Both the position numbers and the translations under genes were made by a program. The notes under the pieces were generated by a model. It was not told the origin of the DNA and made no database searches. It saw only the letters and a program-made list of their open reading frames with translations. A stretch of DNA of 64,000 bases from Neomelitea salexigens DSM 19753 (GTDB taxonomy: Bacteria > Pseudomonadota > Gammaproteobacteria > Pseudomonadales > Spongiibacteraceae), in NCBI RefSeq assembly GCF_000422345.1, contig NZ_AULP01000003.1, positions 248,001 through 312,000 on the forward strand, read 5' to 3'. Shown here piece by piece: positions 16,309 to 25,760 of this stretch (its first letter is position 1; every line of letters begins with the position of its first letter).

Positions 16309-17016
16309 CTACAGAAAGAGGCGACCAATAATACTGGGTACGGCGGTCTCAACTTTTAAAATACGCGGCCCCAGGCTAAAGCCCTGCATTCCGGCGGCCA
16401 GCAGTTTTTCCACTTCATAAGGAATAAATCCGCCTTCCGGACCAATGGCGAGTAGGCGAGGCTGATTACTTGCTGCCGGCACATCCTGGCTGTGGTAGGG
16501 GTGGGCCAACAGGCCTTGCCGATGTTGCAGCAGTGCTGGCAATACATCTTCTACGAAGGGCTTAAAGCGGGTGGCGCGTTCAATGCTGGGCAATTGTGTA
16601 TCGCCACACTGCTCCAAGCCCTCCAGCATGGCCGCGTGGAGGTGAGCGTCGTCGACCAAAGGGCTTTGCCAGTAGCTTTTGTCCACCCGGTAACTGTTCA
16701 GCAAAATAATTTTTTCCACGCCCAATTCGGTTGCCGAGCGAATGATGCGCCGCGCCGCTTTTGGGCGAGGCAGGGCCAGCAACAAGGTCAAAGGGAGCTT
16801 TGCCGGAGCGGGCGTATTCAGGTTAACGCGCAGTTCTATGGTGCTGCCAAGTCCGGTGATTTCCGCACTGCCAAGCTGGCCGTTAAGCACGCCGCAGCGC
16901 AGCTGCTGGCCAAGTTCAGCGCGAAGTACCTTGCGGATGTGCTGGGCGCGCGTATCGCTGATTTGCACGGTATCGGCGCCAGTGAAATCCGATGGCTGCA
17001 GCAGCAGCAAATTCAT
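16309..17016 (-). CDS. rsmE: 16S rRNA (uracil1498-N3)-methyltransferase
   Basis: A SPOUT-class methyltransferase of 235 residues that methylates U1498 of 16S rRNA using S-adenosylmethionine. The knot region is clear: [18 protein letters not shown] near residue 190 and the closing [18 protein letters not shown]. The N-terminal PUA-like domain contains [18 protein letters not shown]. The ATG at 17016 overlaps the rimO stop codon (ATGA), so the two are translationally coupled; a start six codons upstream is possible but would overlap further. The pairing of rimO with rsmE is not the classical rsmE-gshB order of enterics. Confidence 0.93.
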   Translation of the reverse strand: MNLLLLQPSDFTGADTVQISDTRAQHIRKVLRAELGQQLRCGVLNGQLGSAEITGLGSTIELRVNLNTPAPAKLPLTLLLALPRPKAARRIIRSATELGVEKIILLNSYRVDKSYWQSPLVDDAHLHAAMLEGLEQCGDTQLPSIERATRFKPFVEDVLPALLQHRQGLLAHPYHSQDVPAASNQPRLLAIGPEGGFIPYEVEKLLAAGMQGFSLGPRILKVETAVPSIIGRLFL

Positions 17017-18374
17017 TGGGCGGGCTCGGCCCACAGGTCGTAGTCGTCAGCGCCTACGACATTGACTAATAGCGCATCGCCTGGGCGAAGGTCGGTAACG
17101 CCATCGAGGTAGACTTTGCCATCAATCTCGGGGGCATCCGCATAGCAGCGTCCAATCGCGCCTTCTTCGTCGACGACATCGATCAACACTTCCAATTGCT
17201 GGCCGATGCGCTGCTGCAGCTTTTCTGCGGAAATGCGTTGCTGCACTTCCATGAAGCGCTCCCAGCGCTGTTGCTTCACGTCTTCGGGCACGGGGTCTGG
17301 CAGGTCGTTGGCGCTGGCCCCATCGACGGGTGAATACTGGAAGCAGCCGACGCGGTCCAGTTGAGCTTCTTCCAGCCAGTCGAGCAGCAACTGGAAGTCT
17401 TCTTCGGTTTCGCCCGGAAAGCCGACAATAAACGTTGACCGTATTACCAGGTCGGGACAGATTTCTCGCCAGGCTTTGATGCGCTCTAGCGTTTTTTCCT
17501 GGTTGCCGGGGCGCTTCATCAGCTTGAGCACACGCGGGCTGGCATGCTGAAACGGAATATCCAGGTAGGGAAGGATCTTGCCCTCAGCCATGAGGGGAAT
17601 CATTTTGTCTACGTGGGGGTAGGGGTAGACATAGTGCATGCGTACCCACACGCCGAGCTCGCCCAGTGCAACGGCGAGGTCTTGCATGCGGGTTTCCAGA
17701 GCGCGGCCATCGACAAAATCCAGCTTGTATTTGGTGTCCACGCCGTAGGCGCTGGTGTCTTGCGAGATGACCAATAGTTCGCGGCTGCCGGCGGCGACCA
17801 GCTGCTTGGCCTCATCGACCACCTCAGCCAACGGGCGGCTGACGAGGTCGCCGCGCATCGCCGGAATAATGCAAAAGCTGCAGCGGTGGTTGCAGCCTTC
17901 GGAAATTTTCAAATACGCATAGTGCCGGGGCGTGAGTTTCACACCCTGCGGCGGTACCAAATCGCGGTGAGGTTGGTAGCTGTCGTCCTGGGGAACATAT
18001 TGATGAACCGCGCCCACAACGGCATCAACCGCGGCCGGGCCGCTTACGTCGAGGACTTCAGGATAAGCATTTTTAATGGCTTCGGCGTCGCTGCCTTTAC
18101 CCATGCAGCCAGTAACAATAACCTTGCCGTTTTCGTTGATCGCCTCGCCAATAGCGTCCAGCGACTCCTGCTTTGCGCTGTCGATAAAACCGCAGGTATT
18201 CACCACCACAACATCGGCATCGTCGTAGCTGGGCACCACCTCGTAGCCGTCCAGGCGCAGCTGAGTAAGTATGCGCTCTGAGTCGACGAGCGCTTTCGGG
18301 CAGCCCAAACTAACAAATCCCACTTTTTGGGTTTTGTCAGCGTTTTTCTGCGGTGTGTTCTCAGGTGTGGCCAT
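17013..18374 (-). CDS. rimO: Ribosomal protein S12 methylthiotransferase
   Basis: A radical-SAM enzyme of 453 residues that adds a methylthio group to an aspartate of ribosomal protein S12. The N-terminal UPF0004 domain carries the auxiliary-cluster cysteines C25 (SLGCPKA), C61 (NTCGFID) and C90 (TGCMGKG). The radical-SAM cluster is C161, C165 and C168 in [11 protein letters not shown]-terminal TRAM domain follows from about residue 385. [13 protein letters not shown] separates it from MiaB. The first ten residues ([10 protein letters not shown]) are a poorly conserved tail. It diverges from the APC permease gene with about 100 bases between. Confidence 0.95.
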   Translation of the reverse strand: MATPENTPQKNADKTQKVGFVSLGCPKALVDSERILTQLRLDGYEVVPSYDDADVVVVNTCGFIDSAKQESLDAIGEAINENGKVIVTGCMGKGSDAEAIKNAYPEVLDVSGPAAVDAVVGAVHQYVPQDDSYQPHRDLVPPQGVKLTPRHYAYLKISEGCNHRCSFCIIPAMRGDLVSRPLAEVVDEAKQLVAAGSRELLVISQDTSAYGVDTKYKLDFVDGRALETRMQDLAVALGELGVWVRMHYVYPYPHVDKMIPLMAEGKILPYLDIPFQHASPRVLKLMKRPGNQEKTLERIKAWREICPDLVIRSTFIVGFPGETEEDFQLLLDWLEEAQLDRVGCFQYSPVDGASANDLPDPVPEDVKQQRWERFMEVQQRISAEKLQQRIGQQLEVLIDVVDEEGAIGRCYADAPEIDGKVYLDGVTDLRPGDALLVNVVGADDYDLWAEPAQ

Positions 18375-18481
18375 GGCTACCTCGCTATATAGACGGCGCG
18401 CATTTTACCCCAATTACTGCCAGACTGCTCGAAGGGGCATTGGAATGCTGGGGCAAAAATCACATTGGGAGGATCCGAGTG

Positions 18482-19705
18482 ATGGTTAGTCATCATCCGG
18501 GCTTACGACGTCGAGTGGGCTTAGTTCGGCTCACTCTTTACGGCCTGGGAAATATCCTCGGTGCCGGTATCTACGTGTTGGTCGGCAAGGTGGCAGCGGT
18601 ATCTGGCGCTTATACGGCTTTGGCCTTTATGTTGGCGGCCTTCGGCGTTGCCTTTACGGTGTTCAGTTACGCGGAGCTGTCCGCGCGCTACCCACTGAGT
18701 GCGGGTGAAGCCTTGTACGTCGATAAGGCGTTTCAGCGCCGGCTGTTGTCGACGGTGGTAGGGGTGTTGGTATTGCTGTCGGGTATTAGCTCGTCAGCGG
18801 CGATCGCACAGGGGTTTGCTGGGTATTTTCAGGTATTCGCTGAGGTGGATCGAGGGCTGCTGATCATAGGCTTGCTGGTGACACTGGGCACTGTGGCGAT
18901 TTGGGGAATTGGCGAGTCGCTATCCGTTGTGGCGGTATTTACCTTGCTCGAGGCCTCTGGTTTGATTTTGGTGATGATTGCTGGCGGGAACTCCATTATG
19001 AACGAAAGTGGGGCGCCAGTGGTGAGTTCAGCCGAGGTGCCACCCATTACTGTGGTGGGTATTATTATGGGGGCGTTCTTGGCCTTTTATGCCTTTGTTG
19101 GCTTTGAGGATATGGTTAATATCGCCGAAGAGGTCAAAGATCCGGCGCGTAACCTTCCCCGAGCGGCGTTGATTGCACTGGCTGTGGCGACCGTGTTTTA
19201 CGCCTTGGTGAGTGCGATAGCGGTAAAGGTGGTCGCTGCAAATGAATTGGCGGCCAGTGATGCGCCATTGGCGCTGGTATATACCCGAAGCACTGGCGGC
19301 TCGCCGGTGATTATTGCTGCAATTAGTTTGTGCGCCGTGGTTAATGGCGCCTTGGTGCAGATTATTATGGGCTCGCGCTTGTTGTACGGTATGGCAAAGC
19401 AGGGCTGGTTGCCCCGGGGACTGGCGCGAGTTTCGACGGTCACGGCCACGCCGGTCGTTGCGATAGTGCTGGTAACGGCAATCACGCTCGTGATGGCGTT
19501 GACCATGAATCTAACCGGCCTCGCAGAGGTTACTAGCTTTTTGGTGCTGTCCGTTTTCGTACTCGTCAACGCTGCCCTGATCCGTATCAAGCGGCGCTCG
19601 GTGTCGGCACCGGGTGTCTATCAATACCCAGCGTGGATTCCTTGGGTGGGACTTGTGGTGAGTGCCGTATTTATTATGGCGCGGTTACTGGTAGCTGGGG
19701 GGTAG
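18482..19705 (+). CDS. APC-family amino acid permease
   Basis: A 407-residue inner membrane transporter of the amino acid-polyamine-organocation superfamily. The first helix has the substrate-site motif GLGNILGAGIYVLVGKVA, with about 11-12 hydrophobic segments after it. The helix 6 region AFYAFVGFEDMVNIAEEVKDPARNLPRA is the standard F-(V/S)-G-F-(E/D) motif. GGAGG lies 9 bases before the ATG at 18482 and 6 before a GTG at 18479, so either could start it. A haloacid dehalogenase gene begins six bases after its stop and an exported hydratase-like gene overlaps that, so the three probably form one transcript. The substrate is not evident. Confidence 0.88.
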   Translation: MVSHHPGLRRRVGLVRLTLYGLGNILGAGIYVLVGKVAAVSGAYTALAFMLAAFGVAFTVFSYAELSARYPLSAGEALYVDKAFQRRLLSTVVGVLVLLSGISSSAAIAQGFAGYFQVFAEVDRGLLIIGLLVTLGTVAIWGIGESLSVVAVFTLLEASGLILVMIAGGNSIMNESGAPVVSSAEVPPITVVGIIMGAFLAFYAFVGFEDMVNIAEEVKDPARNLPRAALIALAVATVFYALVSAIAVKVVAANELAASDAPLALVYTRSTGGSPVIIAAISLCAVVNGALVQIIMGSRLLYGMAKQGWLPRGLARVSTVTATPVVAIVLVTAITLVMALTMNLTGLAEVTSFLVLSVFVLVNAALIRIKRRSVSAPGVYQYPAWIPWVGLVVSAVFIMARLLVAGG

Positions 19706-19710
19706 GTGCT

Positions 19711-20397
19711 GTGTCAAAGATTCTTGGCTTTGATGTCTACGGCACGCTGGTGAATACGGCGGCGATTGAGGTTCCACTGCGAGATTGCATGGGTGAGTTG
19801 GCCGGTGTTTTTGCGGCGCGCTGGGGAGAGAAACAACTGGAATACAGCTTTCGACGCGGCTTGATGCAGCATTATGCCGACTTTTCTGTGTGTACGCGCC
19901 AGGCCTTGGATTACTGTTGCGAGGCCATGGCGCAGCCGCTTTCTAATGAGCAGCGTTGCAGGTTGATCGCCGCGTATGCTGAATTGCCGATCTTTGCCGA
20001 TGTACTTGATGCATTGGCGCAGCTGGCCAGTGAGGGAAACCGGCTGTTTGCATTTTCAAATGGTGCGACGGCAGATGTTAAGGGCATACTCGCGAAGGCG
20101 GAAATTAGCGATTGGTTTGAGGGGGTGGTGAGCGCGGAAGATGTGCGTGTGTTTAAGCCTAGCCCGGCAGTGTATGCGCACTTTCTGCGGTCAACGGGTG
20201 GCGTTGTCGGGCACAGCTGGTTAGTGTCTTCTAACCCCTTTGATGTGATTGGCGCGCGCAGTGCGGGGATGCAAGCGGCATGGGTAAAGCGCGATGCCGA
20301 TGCGGTGTACGACCCCTGGGATATTGCACCGAGCGTATGCGTGAAAAGCCTGGCAGAATTACCTGCCCGATTAGCAGAGAGGGATGTGAGTGAATAG
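19711..20397 (+). CDS. Haloacid dehalogenase type II (HAD superfamily)
   Basis: A 228-residue cytoplasmic HAD hydrolase. The nucleophile aspartate D8 is in GFDVYGTLV, motif II is FAFSNGAT, the lysine of motif III is in RVFKPSPAVYAHFL, and motif IV is LVSSNPFDVIGARSAGM. This combination (FDxYGTL, SNG, KP, SSNxxD) is that of L-2-haloacid dehalogenases, which release halide from short 2-haloalkanoates, although many family members act on phosphates. The start is a GTG behind GGGGGTAGG, six bases after the permease. The gene's end overlaps the next one by eight bases. Linkage to a permease may mean import of the substrate, which is inference. Confidence 0.85.
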   Translation: MSKILGFDVYGTLVNTAAIEVPLRDCMGELAGVFAARWGEKQLEYSFRRGLMQHYADFSVCTRQALDYCCEAMAQPLSNEQRCRLIAAYAELPIFADVLDALAQLASEGNRLFAFSNGATADVKGILAKAEISDWFEGVVSAEDVRVFKPSPAVYAHFLRSTGGVVGHSWLVSSNPFDVIGARSAGMQAAWVKRDADAVYDPWDIAPSVCVKSLAELPARLAERDVSE

Positions 20398-21127
20398 AGT
20401 TTTCGTATTCGTTGCCGTATGGCTGTGGGCGCTGCCCACGTGGGCAGCGGAAGCGGCGTGGCAACAGGCCTATGTCGAGCAAAATATCCGCTTTATTGCC
20501 GGGCATACCGGGGCGCCCGCTGGGTTTAAGGCAGGGCTGAGTAACACCGCGTCGCAGAAGCGTTTTGGCAGCGATAGAACGGTTTATGGCAGTTTGAGTG
20601 CTTCGGGCCAGCGGGTTTCGGGTGAGCGTGTCGCGCTGGCGGATTTTTCCCGCGGTATGGTTGAGCTGGAGTTGGCCTTTCAGTTAAACCAAACGCTCGA
20701 AGCACCCATTGCCAGCGTGGCAGAATTGCAGTTAATAGTTCGCCGCGTTGCCATTGCGCTCGAGTTGCCCGACTTGGCGTTGTTGCCGGCCAGCCCCACC
20801 GCGAAAGAGATTGTTCGCGCCAATGTCGCCGGTAAATATTTTGTTATTGGCAATGGCGTGTCTCCGCAGGGGCTTGACCTGGATGCCCTGCCATTGCGAC
20901 TGTTTCGCGATGCGTCAATGGTCGCCCAATCCTATGGCGGCGGGGTGAGTGGCGGTCAGTGGCAGGCCTTGTTAGCGCTGGTCAATCAGCGTGTTGCCAT
21001 GGGGTGGCGCATTACGCCTCAGCAGTGGTTGCTGACTGGTGCGCTGGGCGGCATGAATGCACTCGAGCCTGGCTACTATCATGCCGAGTCTGTAGAGCTT
21101 GGCGGCGTCGCGATAACGGTGTACTGA
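20390..21127 (+). CDS. Exported 2-keto-4-pentenoate hydratase-like protein (FAH superfamily)
   Basis: A 245-residue protein with a clear Sec signal peptide ending around residue 20 (LPTWAAEA). The mature part resembles MhpD/2-keto-4-pentenoate hydratases: GFKAGLSN (K in the usual YKIGLT position), then RFGSDRTVYGSL, MVELELAFQLNQTL with the metal-binding E-x-E-like pair, and a C-terminal EPGYYHAESVELGGVAITV. Family members are normally cytoplasmic enzymes of meta-cleavage pathways, so a periplasmic or surface location is unusual. The start is a GTG overlapping the dehalogenase stop by eight bases. Catalytic activity is unproven; it might have been recruited for binding. Confidence 0.65.
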   Translation: MNRVFVFVAVWLWALPTWAAEAAWQQAYVEQNIRFIAGHTGAPAGFKAGLSNTASQKRFGSDRTVYGSLSASGQRVSGERVALADFSRGMVELELAFQLNQTLEAPIASVAELQLIVRRVAIALELPDLALLPASPTAKEIVRANVAGKYFVIGNGVSPQGLDLDALPLRLFRDASMVAQSYGGGVSGGQWQALLALVNQRVAMGWRITPQQWLLTGALGGMNALEPGYYHAESVELGGVAITVY

Positions 21128-21132
21128 GCTGC

Positions 21133-21657
21133 CTACATTGCCAGCGTGTCGGGGCGGCTGTGTTGCTGAACGCGCAGTCCCTGGCGTTTTAATGCGGCCA
21201 GCAATTCAACGCTGTCTTCGCGATTTAAAAATGCCCCGACGCGGACAGTTTTCGCTCGGCAACACAAACTGATTTCCAGGGGCGCCCAGGGGTGTTGGTG
21301 CTCCAGCACCAATATGCCGCTGTGTTGCTGTGGCCACTGCCATTGTTGCTCTGCGCAAAAATAACCGCTTTCAATACGCAGCTGCTGTTCACTTATGTGA
21401 ATCACTTGTTGAATCTGCAGTTTGCCAAAGACGCGCCGCAGTAATACCCAGAGCAAAAATAATTCCAACCCCATAAAGGGCAAGATCATCCACGCGCCAA
21501 TAGCCAGAAACCCTGAGGCAAATACCAGATTGAGCCCCGCGATGGCCGCTAAGATACGCCGATTACTCTGCCAGCTGGCGGAGCGGTTCGGGCGCAGCAC
21601 AATCTGGCTGCCATCTCGGTTTGTTTGCGTTTCAACCAACGGCCTATCCTCGTGCAC
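21133..21657 (-). CDS. DUF2244 membrane protein
   Basis: A 174-residue protein with two hydrophobic segments (about residues 36-52 and 56-72) forming a hairpin, preceded by RDGSQIVLRPNRSASWQSNRR and followed by a soluble beta-rich domain. This is the layout of the DUF2244 family, often seen near cytochrome oxidase assembly genes in proteobacteria; no such genes are here. No function is established. It converges on the hydratase-like gene with only five bases between stops. The ATG is at the expected family position. Confidence 0.8.
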   Translation of the reverse strand: MHEDRPLVETQTNRDGSQIVLRPNRSASWQSNRRILAAIAGLNLVFASGFLAIGAWMILPFMGLELFLLWVLLRRVFGKLQIQQVIHISEQQLRIESGYFCAEQQWQWPQQHSGILVLEHQHPWAPLEISLCCRAKTVRVGAFLNREDSVELLAALKRQGLRVQQHSRPDTLAM

Positions 21658-21731
21658 TGACTGTAGTTTAGTGCAGGAAAAATCACATCAATAGTTATAC
21701 GTCTCCAGCAATAGTGAAAGATGTTTAGTCG

Positions 21732-22400
21732 TTAAATGGCAAAGGGAGGCGGGCAGTTAAACTGTATCGCTTTACCACTGCTGGGGTGGTGCAGATTGAG
21801 TGCGCTGGCGTGCAGCAATAGCCGGGCCGATGCCTGCCTGGCCTGTTCGTGGGCGTAGAACTCGCAGCCGAGGATGGGGTGGCCAATACTGGCGCAATGC
21901 ACACGCAATTGGTGGGAGCGACCGGTAATGGGGCTGAGCAGCAGGGTGCTTTGGCTGTCGCTGCGGCGCAGGCATTCGTAGAGGGTTTGCGCAGACTTGC
22001 CATGCTCAAAGTTAATATGCTGGCGAGGGCGGCGCGGCCAGTCGCAGGCCAACGGCAGGTCGATCATGCCTTGGGCAGGGCCAACGCAGCCGCTGACGAC
22101 GGCGTGATATTGCTTGCTGATCTGGCGTCGCTCGAATTGTTGGCTCAGGCGGCGGTGGCTGTCTTTATTCCGCGCAATCAACATCAGGCCAGAGGTGGCC
22201 ATATCGAGCCTGTGTACGATCAAGGCGTCTGGGTACTGCTGCTGGATACGGCTTATCAGGCTGTCGCGATTGGCCGGGTGACGGCCGGGCACTGACAATA
22301 AGCCAGCCGGTTTACTAACGGCCAGTAGGTCGTCGTCTTCATAGAGAATACGGTGGCACTCATTACAGGCTGGCACGATAAATTCAGTGGCTTGTGACAC
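21732..22400 (-). CDS. rluA: RluA-type pseudouridine synthase
   Basis: A 222-residue pseudouridine synthase without an S4 domain, matching E. coli RluA (219 residues), which modifies 23S rRNA U746 and tRNA U32. The catalytic aspartate is in VHRLDMATSGLMLIA, preceded by KPAGLLSVPGR, and the later PITGRSHQLRVHCASIGHPILG and RLLLHA motifs are intact. It stands alone on the minus strand, diverging from a methyltransferase gene with 190 bases between. A RluC or RluD role is unlikely because those proteins carry an N-terminal S4 domain. Confidence 0.9.
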   Translation of the reverse strand: MSQATEFIVPACNECHRILYEDDDLLAVSKPAGLLSVPGRHPANRDSLISRIQQQYPDALIVHRLDMATSGLMLIARNKDSHRRLSQQFERRQISKQYHAVVSGCVGPAQGMIDLPLACDWPRRPRQHINFEHGKSAQTLYECLRRSDSQSTLLLSPITGRSHQLRVHCASIGHPILGCEFYAHEQARQASARLLLHASALNLHHPSSGKAIQFNCPPPFAI

Positions 22401-22594
22401 GGTGGGCTCTCGACATTGGCTGACTAAATTATGCGTGATCAGTGTGCGTGAGGCGAGTGCCCAAGCGGTATCAATTTCGTCGGATTGGACGCCGACGTAC
22501 CGGGCCGTTGTCCGTATACTATCGCCGCCGAGATCAGGCTAGCGCTTGAATGCTTACCGTTGCCATTACCGCGCTGGTGTTAAAAACAGGATAA

Positions 22595-23251
22595 ATGATG
22601 AAAATACCGTCACTGCAAACGCGTCTGCGCGAGTACCTCCCGCATGGTCAGTTATCGCGCCAGCGCCTGCCTTTAGCACCTGAGCTGGAGTTGTGGTTGC
22701 TTGATGAAGCCTACCCCCAACACTTGCTGGACAGTGAGCAAATTCAGCGCATTATGAACTACCCGGCCTATTGGTGTTTCTGCTGGGCGAGTGGCCAGGT
22801 TATGGCGCGCTATATTATTGACCACCCCGAGTTGGTGCGTGGCAAGCGGGTGCTGGACTTCGGCTGTGGTTCTGCGGTGGCCGCGATCGCGGCGGCCAAG
22901 GCCGGGGCGTCATCAGTGGTCGCCTGCGATCTGGATAGCGATGCATTGGCGGTCAGTAAACTCAATGCCGAGACCAATGGCGTGAGCTTAGCCTACAGCG
23001 CAGATTTCTTTGCTGACAGTGAATCCTACGATGTGATTTTGGTTGCCGACGTGCTCTACGATCGCGCCAATTTACCGCTGTTAGGCGAGTTTCTGACGCG
23101 CGCCAACAGGGTGTTGGTGGCGGATTCCCGGGTGAAGGACTTTTCCTTTCCCGGTTATCACCATTTGCAATTTCAGCGCGCGACCACGATTCCCGATTTG
23201 GCGGAGTCCGAGGAATTTTCCCGCGTGAATGTGTACTTGGGAGAGCGTTAG
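22595..23251 (+). CDS. Class I SAM-dependent methyltransferase, ETF-beta lysine methyltransferase-like
   Basis: A 218-residue protein. The motif PYWCFCWASGQVMARYI followed by the SAM-binding RVLDFGCGSAVAAIAAAKAG and the acidic loop VACDLDSDAL is typical of the group containing ETFB lysine methyltransferase and nicotinamide N-methylase-like proteins; VILVADVLYDR is motif post-II/IV. It therefore likely methylates a protein lysine, but the target is unproven. AGGATAA precedes a double ATG, so the start could be 22595 or 22598. The end overlaps the convergent LysR gene by four bases. Confidence 0.82.
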   Translation: MMKIPSLQTRLREYLPHGQLSRQRLPLAPELELWLLDEAYPQHLLDSEQIQRIMNYPAYWCFCWASGQVMARYIIDHPELVRGKRVLDFGCGSAVAAIAAAKAGASSVVACDLDSDALAVSKLNAETNGVSLAYSADFFADSESYDVILVADVLYDRANLPLLGEFLTRANRVLVADSRVKDFSFPGYHHLQFQRATTIPDLAESEEFSRVNVYLGER

Positions 23252-24150
23252 GCGGGCCCGTGTAGCGCATCGAGAAAGGCGCTCGCCAGCGGGTTGAGGC
23301 GCTTGCCGCGTTGATAGGCGCTGCACCAGGAGCGCTTAATCGGAAAACCCTCCACCTTCAACTCAACCAGACTACCGTCGCGGATTCCTTGTTCGGCCAC
23401 GCTGGCTGGCAGTACGGCGCAATCCTCGGAGTCGACGAGAGCATGGCGTATTGCCTGATTGCTGCCCAGCACGCGGGTGCGGCGAATCACGCAGCTTTGC
23501 TGCCGGCAGTAGTCCTCGAGTACTTGCCTGCTCCCCGAGCCGGGTTCGCGCAGTAGCAGGCGGTTTTCCAGGAATTCATGCAGACTGAGCGCCCCGGCAT
23601 CGGCCAGGGGGTGATGTTTGGCAGCCACCGCCAGCAGCTGATGTTCGGCGAAGGGGGTGTACTGCAAGCCCTGGTCGCTGGGGACGCGAGTCATTACCGC
23701 TAGGTCGTGCATATTGTCGTGCAGACGTTTTATCAGATGCTGGTGGTTGTCGACATGCAGGCTCACCTCCGCATCCGGGTGCTGCTGGCAGAATCGATTG
23801 ATGTAGGTTGGGATCAGGGTCTCGGCGCTCGACTCAATAATTATATTCAAGCTGCCCTGCAACTTGCCGTGTAGCTCCGTTAACTCTATCTCTAAATTTA
23901 CCAGTCGCTGTTGCAGGTCGCGGGCCGCCCGCTGTAACAGCTTGCCTGCCGGTGTCAGGTAGAGTCGGCGGCCAACGTAGTCGAACAGCGGTTGGCGAAT
24001 TAAATCCTCCAGACTGCGTATTTGCGCGCTGACGGCGGGTTGCGTGAGCGACAACTCTTCGGCGGCGCGCGAGTAGCTCATGTGCTGACAAACCGCCAGA
24101 AAAACATCAACTTGACGCAGAGTAAGCCGTTGTAAGTAGCTGGTTTGCAT
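23248..24150 (-). CDS. LysR-family regulator beside pyruvate carboxylase (PycR-like)
   Basis: A 300-residue LysR-type regulator. The winged helix at residues 10-70 reads LRQVDVFLAVCQHMSYSRAA with SLTQPAVSAQIRSLED, and a substrate-binding domain follows. It diverges from pycA with 134 bases between, the same arrangement as PycR next to pycA/pycB in Pseudomonas aeruginosa (established knowledge). The intergenic region contains CTTAT/ATAAG palindromes that could be its sites. It probably controls the carboxylase according to a carbon-status ligand; the ligand is unknown. Confidence 0.88.
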   Translation of the reverse strand: MQTSYLQRLTLRQVDVFLAVCQHMSYSRAAEELSLTQPAVSAQIRSLEDLIRQPLFDYVGRRLYLTPAGKLLQRAARDLQQRLVNLEIELTELHGKLQGSLNIIIESSAETLIPTYINRFCQQHPDAEVSLHVDNHQHLIKRLHDNMHDLAVMTRVPSDQGLQYTPFAEHQLLAVAAKHHPLADAGALSLHEFLENRLLLREPGSGSRQVLEDYCRQQSCVIRRTRVLGSNQAIRHALVDSEDCAVLPASVAEQGIRDGSLVELKVEGFPIKRSWCSAYQRGKRLNPLASAFLDALHGPA

Positions 24151-24177
24151 CCCCGTCTCCTGCAGAATTTGCTCGTT

Positions 24178-24226
24178 TATAAGTTAATACTTATATATAG
24201 GCAAATAAATATTAATTTCTTATAAG
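24178..24226. promoter_or_regulatory. Repeated CTTATA/TATAAG palindromes between LysR gene and pycA
   Basis: TATAAG-TTAATA-CTTATA is an inverted repeat at 24178-24195, and a second palindrome CTTATAAG lies at 24219-24226. The same half-site thus occurs four times within 49 bases of A/T-rich DNA, in the place where a LysR tetramer would bind its recognition and activation sites. The second palindrome is about 60 bases before the pycA start, near the expected -35 region. Confidence 0.5.
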
Positions 24227-24284
24227 GAATATTTTCCGCTAGGGTGAATCGCATATTTGATACCGGTTTAGGAAACCAGTCGCT

Positions 24285-25700
24285 ATGCTGAAAAAAATCC
24301 TAATTGCCAACCGTGGTGAGATTGCGGTTCGTATCGTTCGTGCCTGTGCCGAGATGGGTGTTCGCTCAGCGGCCATCTACACCGAACCCGATCGGTTTTC
24401 CCTGCATGTTAAGCGCGCCGACGAGGCCTACAACGTTGGCGCGGACCCCCTGGAGGGGTATTTGAATCCTCGTAAGCTGGTGGCGCTGGCGGTAGAAACG
24501 GGCTGCGATGGCTTGCACCCCGGCTACGGTTTTCTTTCCGAAAATGCCGAATTGGCGGAAATCTGTGCTCAGCGCGGCATTACCTTTATTGGCCCCAGTG
24601 CAGAGGTTATCCGTCGTATGGGCGATAAAACCGAGGCTCGCCGGGCGATGGTGGCGGCGGGTGTGCCGGTGACACCGGGTACTGAAGACAATCTCGCCGA
24701 TGTCGATGAGGCGGTGTCGGTCGCTGCAGGCATCGGCTATCCGGTGATGTTGAAGGCCACCTCGGGTGGCGGCGGCCGGGGCATTCGCCGCTGCGACAGC
24801 GAAGCAGATCTGCGACGTCAGTTCAGTCGCGTGGTCTCAGAGGCCACCAAGGCTTTCGGTCGCGCTGATGTGTTTTTGGAGAAGTGTATTGTCAATCCGC
24901 GCCATATTGAGGCGCAGATTTTGGCCGACTCACAGGGCAATGTTATCCACCTGTATGAGCGTGATTGTTCGATACAGCGCCGTAATCAAAAGCTGATTGA
25001 AATTGCGCCATCGCCTCAGCTCACGCCAGAGCAGCGCGCGTATATCGGCGACTTAGCGGTGCGCGCGGCAGAGGCAGTGGGTTATGAAAATGCCGGCACC
25101 GTTGAGTTTTTGCTTGCCGATAATCAAATTTATTTTATGGAGATGAATACCCGCGTTCAGGTGGAGCACACCATCACCGAGCAGATTACCGGGGTTGATA
25201 TTGTGCGCGAGCAAATCCGCATTGCCTCCGGCCTGCCGCTTGGGTATCGGCAAGAGGATATTAGCTATCGCGGCTACGCGCTGCAGTTCCGCGTGAACGC
25301 CGAAGACCCCAAGAACGGTTTTTTGCCCAGCTTCGGCAAAATCAGCCGCTACTACGCTCCCGGCGGCCCGGGCGTGCGCACCGACACCGCGATATATACC
25401 GGCTACAGCATACCGCCGTATTTTGATTCGATGTGCCTGAAACTGGTGGTTTGGGGACTGACCTGGGAAGAGACGCTCAACCGCGGCGCGCGGGCGTTGA
25501 ATGATATGCGTGTTCAGGGCGTACGAACCACCGCGCCTTACTACCAGCAAATACTCAAGCACGCGGACTTCCGCGCCGCGCATTTCGACACTAGCTTTGT
25601 TGATAGTCACCCCGAACTGATCGAGTACTCCGATAAGAGTCGGCCCGAAGAGCTTGCCCTGGCGGTGGCGGCGGCGATCGCTGCTCACGCAGGACTGTAA
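24285..25700 (+). CDS. pycA: Pyruvate carboxylase subunit A (biotin carboxylase)
   Basis: A 471-residue ATP-grasp biotin carboxylase. The N-terminal domain starts with KKILIANRGEIAVRIVRACAEMG; the ATP-binding glycine loop is KATSGGGGRGIRRC; VEFLLADNQIYFMEMNTRVQVEHTITE holds the metal and biotin-site residues (E, N, R). It could be mistaken for AccC, but it is followed directly by the transcarboxylase/biotin subunit and preceded by a LysR gene, the Pseudomonas pycA-pycB order. Together they carboxylate pyruvate to oxaloacetate, refilling the TCA cycle. The start has AGGA 10 bases upstream. Confidence 0.9.
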   Translation: MLKKILIANRGEIAVRIVRACAEMGVRSAAIYTEPDRFSLHVKRADEAYNVGADPLEGYLNPRKLVALAVETGCDGLHPGYGFLSENAELAEICAQRGITFIGPSAEVIRRMGDKTEARRAMVAAGVPVTPGTEDNLADVDEAVSVAAGIGYPVMLKATSGGGGRGIRRCDSEADLRRQFSRVVSEATKAFGRADVFLEKCIVNPRHIEAQILADSQGNVIHLYERDCSIQRRNQKLIEIAPSPQLTPEQRAYIGDLAVRAAEAVGYENAGTVEFLLADNQIYFMEMNTRVQVEHTITEQITGVDIVREQIRIASGLPLGYRQEDISYRGYALQFRVNAEDPKNGFLPSFGKISRYYAPGGPGVRTDTAIYTGYSIPPYFDSMCLKLVVWGLTWEETLNRGARALNDMRVQGVRTTAPYYQQILKHADFRAAHFDTSFVDSHPELIEYSDKSRPEELALAVAAAIAAHAGL

Positions 25701-25760
25701 ACCCAATAATGATTGCAGCCGCTCAGCGGCCACGATGTGCACACAGGAAAGGAAGGCACT

